DNA from: Fonsecaea monophora
Lineage: Eukaryota; Ascomycota; Eurotiomycetes; Chaetothyriales; Herpotrichiellaceae
Assembly: GCF_001642475.1 (NCBI RefSeq)
Contig: NW_019174004.1
Span: 1-64,000, forward strand
DNA length: 64,000 nucleotides
Direction: 5' to 3'
Notes under the pieces: generated by a model
Told to the model about the DNA's origin: nothing
Databases searched by the model: none
The model's input: the letters and a program-made list of their open reading frames with translations, nothing else
Part shown: positions 1 to 10,095 of the stretch, piece by piece
Layout of the letters: the number at the start of each line of letters is the position of its first letter
How positions within the stretch are numbered: the stretch's first letter is position 1
Translations under genes and position numbers: made by a program

Positions 1-810
1 GGAGGCGGCATTTTGCCTGTACAATGTACAGGTAAATTTAGCCAATCAGGAGGTGGCGTTAGTCCTGTCGTTAGTCTTGGCGCTGGTTCGTCAGAACCGA
101 GCCTCCTTCTGGGTTCAACCCATCACATATACTAATATATCGCTATATCGTAACTTTCCCTTTTTAGTAGTTACGTGAGGCACGTGATCTAGCCTTACCT
201 TCTTCTTATGCTTTTATTAGGCTGCCTCACTCGGTAGACTTGCCCTTGGACGCCCCGCGTCCCAGGTTATATGAAGGCCGTTTCTAACAGCCCACTCGTG
301 GATTTAAGGGAATCCGGTTTGGGAGCAGAGCATGAGCGTAGAGGTCGTTACCGACGACGCCGACGACACAAGAGATCCAGTTACTCGAGAATGAAAAACC
401 TAACTGCCATTTACGGTTTGATCCTAGAGGGCGAGCGAAGGCTGCTTTAACCTGAGCTTTAACCGAGCCTTTGGCTGGCACACTGAGCGCTCCCTGAGCA
501 TTGACTGGATCAAAGAAACTGGAGGCCTAATCTGGCCCTTGCGATCGGCTTGCAAGGCTATACTTGCCTCTCGGCCAGGCATCGATTCCAGAGGGTGTCA
601 GGGAGTAACCTGACTGAAAGCGGTCCTCGGCCTTTACCTGTGAATCAGCAGTCCTCCAGGCCTTTTATGCGGGGTCTAGGCACGCAGCTAGGCCTAAGGC
701 CTTGCACATAGCCTGGTGGCTCATCCCGCGATGCAGTACTATTAATTATGAATATTAGCCATGACAATAATAACTGACCCCTGAGAGTTGACCAAGAGAG
801 GAGAATTGCC
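1..810. other. Gene-free left edge
   Basis: I see no credible coding region here; the open frames are short and resemble nothing I know. A perfect 8-bp inverted repeat with a 1-bp centre lies at 16-32 (arms CCTGTACA and TGTACAGG), and a CACGTGAT box at 181-188. The region leads into a broken HET gene, which fits decayed accessory DNA, but I cannot identify a transposon. Confidence 0.5.
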
Positions 811-1188
811 ATGTCTACATCCAGATCAACCCTACACCCTATCAACGAGATCCATACGTTTCGCTACTACCCAACCAGAGGTGAAACAATTCGTCTTCTA
901 CTTCTTTTCCCCAGGGATGACAATAACAGCCTAGGATGTGGGATCTTCTCCACAGACATCTACAGCAGTCCCTCCTACAGCGCCGTATCTTACGCACGGG
1001 GAGAACCCAAACTCACTCGGAATCTCAAGCTCAATGAGAAGCAATTTTGCACAACTGAATCTTCTTATCAGGCACTCCGGGCGTTGTGCAGACCAGACGT
1101 TGGCAGTCTTCTTTGGATAAACTCTATTTGCATCTATTCCTATCGAACTGGAGTAAGGGTTAGCCTTTGTGTGTGCGACTACATGTAA
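811..1188 (+). pseudogene. Truncated HET-domain (heterokaryon incompatibility) fragment
   Basis: The 125-residue frame matches the first part of the fungal HET domain. It has an IRLL strand near residue 28, a YSAVSYARGEP segment where intact proteins read Y-E-A-L-S-Y-x-W-G, and LWINSICIYS where the family reads LWIDAICINQ. Everything after this point is missing: the later domain motifs and the long variable C-terminal part are absent, and the following frames are short. The tryptophan of the SYxWG motif is replaced by arginine. HET proteins trigger cell death on encounter of non-self fungal cells, and degraded copies are common in accessory regions. I read this as a relic rather than a short functional gene; a very diverged gene with unseen introns is the alternative. 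Confidence 0.55.
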
Positions 1189-2001
1189 GATGCTTACCCC
1201 GAAGGAACTGCCTAACGACTGCTTACAGAGAACTGAATAGTAGGGCAGCGCTGAGGACGATCAGTATTTTATTGCTAAGGCCTATGTACCTTTTGTTTGG
1301 CCACTTGACTAGCTTTGGCGCCACCCCAGACTTGTCTTGTACCCCACCAAGCCCACCACCTTTTGTCACTGACTCGGCACTGGATAAGCACAAACACCGA
1401 ATCCGTCCTGTCTCGATCATTCCTGGCGTTCCCTCATACGCTTAATGATCAAACCTTCCCGAAGGCATTCCTATTAGTGTACATAGTCAACAGAGCGAAT
1501 CTTTTCGAGGCTGTGCCAACTATGGGGACAGCGTTCCCACCAAGGAGGGCCGACAGGTATTAATGCTTGACACGTTGAGCAAGAGGGAACCGCTTGACAC
1601 AGCAACATTCCTGATGCGGATAGAGTGTGGCGAACCCATGATCTGGCTCACTCTGTCGGCCAATATTTACAGATGAAACGGGCGAGTGTTCTGAGCCCTA
1701 TGCTTCTTCTCATGGCCATGCGGATGTTGCGGGAGTTGCGAGTCTCCAATGCGGATAATTGACATCGACCTGTCGAGCCCCGGACACACTTTCAACCGAA
1801 GCCTGACGGCTGGTGGTTTTCTCGGACAACGTTTGGCGCTTGGTTGGAGTATAAGTACGCCGGATTGGCTATGTGGACTCGGTCAGTTTCGTCTTATCAC
1901 CAATTCCTGCCCCCGACACCAGCACATTCTTCCATTTCGCTACCGCCACCCCAAGCGTTCCGCGGCACCACCATTTCACAGGCGCGAAGCCATCTACAAA
2001 C
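1189..2001. other. Intergenic, no gene seen
   Basis: Nothing coding is recognisable. An ATG-led frame starting at 1873 runs into the downstream oxidoreductase, but its extra 43 residues look like translated leader and do not belong to the family. The region presumably holds the promoter of that gene. Confidence 0.5.
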
Positions 2002-3813
2002 ATGCCCCGATTTCCTGACTCAGGAATTCTAGTGGAGGCGGAGGCATTCAATGAATACGGCGGCTGGACCCTGGATTCGCAGTTCGACTTCGAGATGGGC
2101 TCCCCGTACCTGCTGGCACATGGCAACGGGCGGCCCGTCGCTGATGCCACAACGGTCATCCTTGTCGAGGACGCTGGCGAGTACAACACCTGGGTTCGCG
2201 CAAAGGACTGGGTTCCTAGCCACCATCCAGGGAGGTTTACCGTCAGTGTCAACGGAAAGGTGCTCGACACCGAGTTTGGTGCCAACGACCAGGATTGGAC
2301 CTGGCAGCCGGGAGGCAGAATCCGGCTGCCCGTGGGTGAGACCAGGCTCGCACTTCACGACCTGACCGGCTTCTGCGGCCGCTGTGACGCTATTTTCTTC
2401 AGCCGGGACAACCTACCTCCTCCCCAGGTGGTGGACGAGGCGGCCCGTGCTTGGCGGAAGCGATTTCGCGGACTACCTGATCAACCGGTTGACGCGGGGT
2501 CATTTGATGTCGTCGTCGTCGGGGGTGGGGTGCCCGGTGCTACCGCTGCGCTAGTCGCCGCAAGATTAGGAGATCGCGTCGCTCTTGTCCACGACCGTCC
2601 ATACTTGGGCGGTAACGCGAGCCTCGAGATCGGCCTGAGACCTCGTGGTGTAACTGGACCGGTGGTAGACGAGGTCTCGGAACGCACCCCTGAAGGTGAC
2701 TTGAAGGCGAAGCAGTTACTTGACGCTGAACCGAATGCGACGGTCTTTCTAGAACACAACGTCTATAACACGGTCACCGTCAACTCCTCCATTATTTCAC
2801 TTGATGCGCGTGAGGCCCGCACCGGCAAAGAAATTCGCATTTCGGCACCGGTATTTATCGACTGCTCAGGCAAGGCTATCCTTGGGTTACTCTCAGGAGG
2901 AGAGACACTTTTCGGTCAGGAGTCGAAGTCAGAGTACGGCGAGAGCCTCGCTCCTGCGACCCGCGACAATATGCATCATGGGAATACTGTCTTTTTCCGT
3001 ACGCGAATGGCGGAATCACCGGTTTCCTTCCCGCCTGTGCCATGGGCCACCGAGGTGGCGAAAGACTACTCTAACCTTGGTGGCCAACTCCAGAAAGCCG
3101 GTATTGAGAACGCGCCCGGGCCGGCTGTTACTCCTCCGGGATATGTTCCCGACCCAACAGTTCCTTGCCGCATGACAAAGCCTCTTACCCACTATTGGGA
3201 ATATGGTCAGTGGCTCAACCCCTATACCCAGGCTGAGAAGATTCGGGATCACCTTCTCCGCGCGATCTATGGGACATTCTCCAATGTTAAGACTCTCGAC
3301 CCGGATAACTATGCTAATCTCGAATTTGACTGGGTGGCTTTCGTAGCTGCCCAGGGTGAGTTCCGGAGATATAGGGGAGACTATATTCTCACCGAGACAG
3401 ATATCCGGTCCCAGAGGGAATTCCCCGACGCTGTGGTGCAGAATGGAGGAGCCTTCTGCTTACACTACCCGGGTAATGAGAAATACGACTTTCGTCTGAA
3501 ATACTGGACGTGGGACGAGAGAGACGGGAAGCCTTACTACGTCCCGTTCCGCTGCCTCTACTCCGCCGATATTTCGAACCTCATGATGGCGGGGAAACAT
3601 ATTAGCGTCACCCACGTTGCCGGGTCGAACACGAAATTCATGGGCAACGGCGGACAACACGCAATTGCCACCGCTTCTGCGGCTCACTTGTGTAAGAAAT
3701 ATAATACAACGCCCCGGGGTGTCTACAAGAATCATCTCGTGGAGCTTCAGGCCATTGCTGCAGCGGTCACCAAAACCAACTTCTACCATTCACAAACTTG
3801 GGCAAAACTATGA
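2002..3813 (+). CDS. Two-domain FAD-dependent oxidoreductase, carbohydrate-associated type
   Basis: A single exon codes for 603 residues. Residues of about 8-138 form a beta-rich domain beginning with an EAEAF-x-YGGW motif and ending in HDLTGF-x-GRCDAI, a layout I know from bacterial proteins linked to polysaccharide use. From residue 168 a Rossmann fold starts, with the dinucleotide motif GGGVPG at 174-179 and a following LGGNASLEIG segment typical of the FAD_oxidored (PF12831) family. I chose the ATG at 2002 because the preceding in-frame residues from 1873 do not fit the family. There is no intron, no signal peptide and no membrane segment, so a cytosolic enzyme is likely; its substrate cannot be read from sequence. 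It faces the aldehyde dehydrogenase tail to tail. The bacterial look and lack of introns could mean lateral transfer. Confidence 0.8.
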   Translation: MPRFPDSGILVEAEAFNEYGGWTLDSQFDFEMGSPYLLAHGNGRPVADATTVILVEDAGEYNTWVRAKDWVPSHHPGRFTVSVNGKVLDTEFGANDQDWTWQPGGRIRLPVGETRLALHDLTGFCGRCDAIFFSRDNLPPPQVVDEAARAWRKRFRGLPDQPVDAGSFDVVVVGGGVPGATAALVAARLGDRVALVHDRPYLGGNASLEIGLRPRGVTGPVVDEVSERTPEGDLKAKQLLDAEPNATVFLEHNVYNTVTVNSSIISLDAREARTGKEIRISAPVFIDCSGKAILGLLSGGETLFGQESKSEYGESLAPATRDNMHHGNTVFFRTRMAESPVSFPPVPWATEVAKDYSNLGGQLQKAGIENAPGPAVTPPGYVPDPTVPCRMTKPLTHYWEYGQWLNPYTQAEKIRDHLLRAIYGTFSNVKTLDPDNYANLEFDWVAFVAAQGEFRRYRGDYILTETDIRSQREFPDAVVQNGGAFCLHYPGNEKYDFRLKYWTWDERDGKPYYVPFRCLYSADISNLMMAGKHISVTHVAGSNTKFMGNGGQHAIATASAAHLCKKYNTTPRGVYKNHLVELQAIAAAVTKTNFYHSQTWAKL

Positions 3814-4363
3814 CGCGGCTTGCAGACTATTTCTCTAAAGGCATCGGGTGGCAGCAGTCACCACGAGAAACCTGTCAGATCAAATCTACACCGGGTTGGC
3901 ATTCCTGATTACGATTGCCTTCCTCGTAGAACTGAAACGACAAAATTGGGGACTGTGAACACGAGAGAGACATCGTTGAAGCAGATACCTTTGGCCCCGG
4001 GTCGGTATCCCAACAGACTGGAGGGATCTTCAATGTTGAATCAGGTAGAAGCGAAACACCGAGAACCATGTCCAAATTGGATTGATGGATGATACGGCCA
4101 CCCATTTTACTTGCTACTTGAGGTTGTACCGATCCATCGCCTGACATATAGGAAAAGCTGTAAGTGCAGCGAGCTCCAGAAAACCAACCTAAAATGCGAG
4201 ACTTGCGCATGCGTCCCGTCGTTGACGGGCTATTATTTAGTTACTTTCAATTCCAGCCTATTGGGTGTTTAATGAATTATGCTCCACCAAGGGCGCTTAC
4301 GCTATTGCGTAGCATGTTCAGTGGCCCAAACCTAGGGCACCGCTTGGAATTCAGACAGATTCT
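3814..4363. other. Convergent intergenic region
   Basis: This lies between two convergent genes and should hold both 3' untranslated regions. Short frames on both strands show no family resemblance. Confidence 0.5.
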
Positions 4364-6022
4364 TTACTTCAACGCAGGCACCACTCTGGCGTCCATCAGT
4401 GCTTTGACCGTGAAAACGACGCCCGCCATCAGAAGAGCTCGCAACGACCCCGATACCACGGTACCGGTGCCAAGTGTCAGAAAGTACCAGAGCAGGTTGA
4501 TTCTCTTCTTCCCATCCCTTCCAAAATCGGGTTTCAAAGCGGTCATCTTTTGAAATTGGGCAATCTTTGTGCGCGTAAATGGCGGGTAACGGACTGCCAG
4601 GAGCTTTTCCATCCAGTTTGGGGTGTAGGTAATTGCTCTTTGGTGTACAAAGCAATCAAAAGACGCTTTGCCTCGGTATGCCCCCGACCCCGAGTCGCCC
4701 ACTCCACCAAACCGTAGTGTAGGTATTGTGCCATGGAAGTAACCATCGTTGACACTTACACCTCCCGATCGTGTATTGGCGAGAATCTTATCGATCTCAT
4801 CTTTGGACCCAAAGGCATAAAGACCTAGCGGAGTTTCGTGGAGCTCATTGGCCAGTGCGATTGCCTGATCGAGATTGTCGACCGGAACTATAGGAATGAG
4901 AGGACCAAAGGACTCCTCGACAAGGAGAGAGTCGCCGAAGTCGGACACCAAAATCACAGTCGGCTCTATAAAGAGCTTCTCCGCGTCCATCTTACCACCA
5001 ATGACAATCTTGCCGGAGGTCTTGTCAAGCATCTTTTTGATTCGATCGAAAGCTATCGAATTTACAATTCGGCCATAGTCCTGGCTTTCCTCTGCGCCGC
5101 GGGGAAAGAACTCAGCTAGCGCAGTTCTGAATGCAGTGACCAGCGTCGGTACGCAACTGTTTTCTACCAAGACGTGGTTCTGGGAGATACAGACCTGTCC
5201 GGCGTTCAACGTCTTCGCCCACAGGAGACGGCGAGCGACCAGTCGCATATCTGCCTTCTTCGTCACGATGGCCGGGTTTCGTCCTCCGAGTTCGAGGGAG
5301 ACCGGGGTTAGAGTCTTTGCGGCAATGGAGGAGACAATCTTGGCGGTACGTGCAGAGCCAGTGAAGAAGATTTTGTCCCATTTCTGCTCAAGCAATGTTG
5401 AAGTCTCGGGAATAGCGCCCTGAACGCAGACAAAGCTATCTGGGTCAAGCGCTGCCGTCATAATCTTTTGCATGACCACAGCGCAATTAGGTGTCTGTTC
5501 GGAGGGCTTCAGTACCACGGTGTTGCCACCAGAGATGGCCCCAATCATAGGTCCGAAAGCCAGATTGACTGGGAAGTTGAAGGCGCTATTCAGTTTCTCA
5601 GCATACCAAATCAATCACTGTATTCTCACCAAAGCACCTTACCCAATCACCAAGACCACCCCGAGAGGATCCTTTCTGATCCTTGGGCTCACGAACTTGT
5701 TCATGAATGAGATATCTGCGGGCTTTTCATCCTTAGACCACTTCTCTAAGTTTTTCTGAATGTAGATGATGTCGTTCTTGCACCATGATACCTCGGTGAC
5801 GATGGATTCGAAGTAACCCTTGCCTAGGTCTCGCTTACAAGCTTCCACCAGTTCGGCTTCATTATCTTCGATGGCCCAGTACAATTTACGTAACTGTTCA
5901 AGACGGAATTGTAGAGGTCTGGTCTTGCCGGAGAGGAAAGTCTTGCGCAATCGGGTGACGACCGTGGGAATGCTCTCAACTGGAGTGGTTTGGAACCGTG
6001 GGAGCTCGATTTCCCTACCCAT
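4364..6022 (-). CDS. Class 3 (fatty) aldehyde dehydrogenase with C-terminal membrane anchor
   Basis: Two exons (6022-5643 and 5585-4364) are joined across a 57-bp intron, giving 533 residues. It oxidises aldehydes to acids with NAD(P)+. The general base Glu225 (LELGGR) and the nucleophile Cys259 (NAGQVC) are both present, as is LKPSEQ. The C-terminal 40 residues are hydrophobic (LLWYFLTLGTGTVV... to VVFTVKAL), like the tail anchor of fatty aldehyde dehydrogenases that sit on ER or lipid droplets. The start at 6022 gives the usual family beginning (EIELPRF); the frame stays open to 6238. However, a palindrome shared with three other promoters lies at 6171-6184, which supports the shorter start. 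The co-regulation signal ties it to the cluster at 6.8-18.4 kb, where it could remove an aldehyde intermediate. Confidence 0.9.
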
Positions 6023-6170
6023 CTCAAACAGTAGCTCTTCGTCAGCAGTGGTGTTTGTGCTTTGGTACGATAGGGATAGTTTCGCGGGGTGATCAGAGCC
6101 CTGTAGATATGTGTGGATGAGGGGAGATACTGGGCAAGGCAACTGGAAGCTTGGTCTGCAGGATTCGGCA

Positions 6171-6184
6171 TTCGGAAAACCGAA
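6171..6184. promoter_or_regulatory. TCGG-N4-CCGA palindrome, aldehyde dehydrogenase promoter
   Basis: The sequence TTCGG-aaaa-CCGAA lies about 150 bp upstream of the chosen start. Inverted CGG triplets are the classical target of Zn2Cys6 dimers. The same spacing and flanks occur at 11751, 14379 and 18735. A second inverted repeat (CTGGGATC, 5-bp spacer, GATCCCAG) follows at 6251-6271. Confidence 0.6.
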
Positions 6185-6250
6185 CTCGGACATTGCAAAA
6201 GCAGGACGTGGTCGATGTCCAGTTACTGTTGGCATCACGTGCCTAGTGGG

Positions 6251-6271
6251 CTGGGATCCACCGGATCCCAG
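6251..6271. repeat. Inverted repeat upstream of aldehyde dehydrogenase
   Basis: Perfect 8-bp arms CTGGGATC and GATCCCAG are separated by CACCG. It could be a protein binding site; it is not seen in the other cluster promoters. Confidence 0.4.
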
Positions 6272-6778
6272 TGTGCACTTCGCCCTCCTGAGGACACAGT
6301 TCTGGTTTCTCTCTAGTTATCATCAGTTATCATCAGTGATCAGTTATCACAATCGATCAATTCAAACAGTGCCTACTTCTAGGTTTTCAGTTACCATGCC
6401 TCGGTATTGCAAAAATAGTGCATAGCCAACATGACATACCTAAACCCGCCCTGATCCCACCTTCATCCCCTGCGCACAAGGTGTAGGGTTTCACGTTGTT
6501 GATGAAGTTCTGCTGTGGGGCGTTCGCTCGCATGGAAACGGGCACCTATTCTCAGTCCACTCACCAACTAACTATGTTGATGATCAAGAACGCATGCTTC
6601 TTTTTGCAAATGGTCAACGCATGGGAACATTCCTGGTACAATATGAATCGATTACGAAGTGATAACATGGCTCGCCCTGCTAGCCAAGTTTGAAGAGAGT
6701 GAAATTTGAAGAATGTCTCAGAAGAGAGAGCATCTTTGTCATGCTGTGGAAGTTGATGGCGTGGAGAGTCTCCCTGTA

Positions 6779-9468
6779 TTACTGCCAACCAAAATAGGTG
6801 TCATGCATTGGGTCACACATCTCATCCGAAAATGTCCCGAAAAATTGCATGATCTCATTTCCTTGTAGTGCCTGTGAGCCTGCGTCGGAAAATTCGGTGT
6901 CCTCTAACACGGTCGACAGCGACTCAAGTGCATTTGCTCCATTTGCTCCATTTGCTCCATTCGCTTCATTGAAAGTGGAATCAAAGTTTTCGTTCGCCTG
7001 TGAAGATCCTGTAGGACCCGCCAATAGTCCCAGGAGGGGTGTCATTTGCGTGCCCAATCCAGGTCCGGCAGCAGGGTTGTCATCCGGCGACTTCAACAAC
7101 TCATTTCTCATGAAAGATGCGTCTTGAGGATTTGACAGCCGTTGGACGAACTCCTGGGCAAGAGCTGCGAGAGTGGGAAGGATAGAGTATGGAAAGACAT
7201 GTTTGGTGGCGTATTCTAGACGGCGGAAATATCCTGCAGCGACCTGCAAAAAAGTCACGTTGTCTTGTGTCTGGACATGTGTCGGATTATTGATGACGAG
7301 CTGGAAAAGGCTGAGAAATGCCGATAGAGGGACCGCCGACAAGAGCCTGCTAACTTTCAGAAACATGCGTGAGGGAAAATGTGCGCGAGCTGAGTACGTA
7401 CAGGGAGGGTGTGTATGGCTCCACTTCGAGATGGGCCGTCAGCTCAATCACCTGACGGGCAGAGCTCATAAAGTTTTCGCGGCATTGTGAGAGATATGCA
7501 CTTGAAGTCGTCTCAGCAACCTTCAAACGTAGCCGACACAGCACCATCACCATGTTATGATAAACAAGGTGTGTCCGCAACGCGACCACTACGGAAGCCA
7601 GGCTCCCAAACCGTGCACGTGTAAAACTTTCCCTCGGCCGAAAATTTGAGGGTACAGACATCCTCCAAGTCTCCAAATCGTCGTTGATGCCTTGAAGGTC
7701 TTGCCAATACTCGTTCTTGGATTTCATGGTCGCGCTGACCGAGAAAAGCTTAGTCTGAGCCTTGGAAAGCAATCGTCCAAAGCGGACTGAGGACAGGAAC
7801 CAGTTGAAATCGCCAAAGACGGCTTCAGGAACGTCTGGGATATGGCAACCAATGTCATCATCGGAAATTACCTATGAGCTGCGAGTCAGACAAATATCTG
7901 TTAGATCGTAGTCGATGTAGAGCACGTACGGAGGTTCTTCCCTGGGTAAAACATGACAACTTCTCCACTGAATAGATAACCCAGAAGGTCCTTTGGTGGG
8001 CACCCTCTGCCGCCCCAGCCGAACCTTTGTTGAGTCGAGCAAATTGAGCCATCCTTGCAGCTTCTGATAATTGCGTCTCCGCAATTTGAGAACCAGACGG
8101 TGTCATAGCGAATAAGAACTGTCAAGCTCATGTCAGCAAGTGGTATTTGTCGAAGCCAGGAAATGAAATCCCACGGTTGCAAAAACAGCCTGCATATTTG
8201 TCAGTGGTTTGCGGTGTACGGCCGGGACGTTTCCTGACCTGGATTGTTACTAAGCCGAGTCTTGGACCTTTCAATTCATGGAATCGGCCTAGAGCTGCTT
8301 GAAATAAGTGCCATGATCTTCCTCTTCCGGCGTCGAACGACCCGTGGCCTTTGTACTGGCTGCCGATCGCGAGGACGGCATGGTACAAAACAAAAAATGG
8401 GGCATCTTGTTCTAACACAAGATCAAGTTCTGGATCGCTTGCCTGTTCTTCAAACTCTTTCTGCACTAAAAAGGGAAACACTGGATGCACAAAATCGAAA
8501 TAACCTACAATACGCCGTCAGCACCTTGGGCTCTTGGTGAGGTGAGAAGTTGGACTCACATTTGATATACTCAGACCGCTCTTCTCGGGTCAGTTGCAAC
8601 TGAGTTGACTGCTCCGAGAACCTCACCTTTGGATAAGTCTTGTTGGGAGTTCGGTGCAGGCGCTTATTGATAGAATCAGACATGGTCTTGAACAAATCGT
8701 CCAAGTGGCTGTTGCTAAGTCGATCGGACATTGACTGAATGTCACTCTCCGAGAATATAGAGAGACTAGCACTTGAAACTTGCTCCACGTTAGGATTGGG
8801 ATGTTGATCGGCGCACGTGGACCTCCTACTGCTCTGCTTCTCGCACTGCCACCAAGATCAATTATAAGTTAGAGCGTAAGGAGAGGTCGTGGAGCATGTT
8901 ACCCTGGGTATGAGGCTCTCTTGGAATTCCTTGCCCCGGACTCGCTCACTTTCCAACATATGATCCATGTAGAGCTCATCCGATGAGGCCCTGGCAGGAT
9001 TGTCGACAGAATTGGTGGAACTGATGGGCCAAGAGAGTTGTGGATGTGGCTGGTCGGGAAGTCGAAAGGTTCCAGCCAAGGATGCTGCCGTATCGGAAGG
9101 GTTTGGGTCATTCAACATGACCGGCGGAATTTGAGACACCCAGGTCGCGCCAGACGCTCCAGGGCAATCTTGTACGTTCCTGTTTTCGTAAGTGCTCTTT
9201 ATCTTCCTTTTGCTTTGGCTGAAGTGGCATGCCGTCCGACGTTTCTCGGTCCTGGACTCAATATTCAGGTTATTTTGATTTGAATGTGAAGACCTACCGA
9301 GCAATTGCTACAGGATGTCTGATTGGGGCTGATAGATCCTGGGGGGAATAATTAGCCGCTTCACTTGCGAAGTCTTGGGCGGGACAGCGGTAGCCTGGAC
9401 ATACCATCGCATCGTACTTTACGAGATTTGCAGCTGTCACAGGTCTTTGAAAGTCGTCCGTCGATCAT
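6779..9468 (-). CDS. Zn2Cys6 transcription factor with fungal-specific TF domain
   Basis: I read nine exons: 9468-9405, 9338-9298, 9256-8903, 8845-8560, 8504-8239, 8189-8175, 8118-7930, 7871-7402 and 7349-6779, giving 751 residues. The binuclear zinc cluster has cysteines at 10, 13, 20, 31, 34 and 45; both long loops have 10 residues, the last being longer than usual. The middle homology region is clear: the join of exons 5-8 yields TIQAVFATFLFAM and then HQRTFWVIYSVEKLSCF and GRTSVISDDDIGCHIP, the standard PF04082 core. Exon 6 is only 15 nt. Near the C-terminus an Asn-Gly-Ala run is coded by a 9-bp tandem repeat. Lying between the aldehyde dehydrogenase and the transporter on the same strand, it is the natural candidate regulator of the cluster. 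Most exon limits are well supported by frame; exon 2/3 is the least certain. Confidence 0.85.
6931..6966 (+). repeat. 9-bp coding tandem repeat
   Basis: Three copies of CATTTGCTC and one degenerate copy code on the minus strand for repeated Asn-Gly-Ala in the regulator's C-terminal part. Such in-frame runs vary in length between strains. Confidence 0.7.
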
Positions 9469-10095
9469 GATGTGATGGACGGAGGGTGCCGGGAGCATGT
9501 GTGAGATTGAAGAATGTTATACAAGAAAGCCTCGGTCTGGCGGCTGAGCTTGGTTTTAAAGCGTTTAGATATGAGGGGAACAAACGCCACGATTTGGCCA
9601 AGCCGCCCCAGAACAAATTTAGGTCAGCTGGGTGACGGGTGTATGTGGGGTGTGAGAGGAGCCTTACAGAACGGACCCACTTTTGCCACAAAACCGCAAC
9701 CAGGCTTTGTTGTTGTTGTTGTTGTTAGAATGTCATTACCACAAACGCAGCAAAAGATATTGCTTGTTCAGCTCTACAAAATTAGAAGATCTACTCTATT
9801 TAACGACTTTTAATTCGCCATCTCAAACAATGACACAATAGCAACCAGCTGTTGAAGGTGTATGTAAGGATATTATTTTTTGAAGATAGGTGTCGCAAGT
9901 AATGTAAACGTCCACTACGAGTCCACCAAGGCGTCGAGATGTCGGAGTCAACTCGAAAGATTTAGTGTCCGTCATGAATTGCCCTGTCAATACACTGCGA
10001 CACATGACTACTCCGGAATCTTGAGTATCGAGAAGCCGGAGGATCCAAAAGCTTGCTCTTGCTATCAGAGTTTCGTAGGAATCGGCAACTTCGTC
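9469..10095. other. Regulator promoter and transporter 3' end
   Basis: No gene is seen. A (TTG)n microsatellite lies at 9707-9726. I did not find the TCGG-N4-CCGA palindrome here, so the regulator may not control itself through it. Confidence 0.5.
9707..9726 (+). repeat. (TTG)n microsatellite
   Basis: Almost seven uninterrupted TTG units lie about 240 bp upstream of the regulator start. Confidence 0.8.

Noticed and set aside
1873..2001. 43-residue N-terminal extension of the FAD oxidoreductase
   Set aside because: Composition (Pro, His, Ser) fits a leader; the conserved domain begins a few residues after the ATG at 2002.
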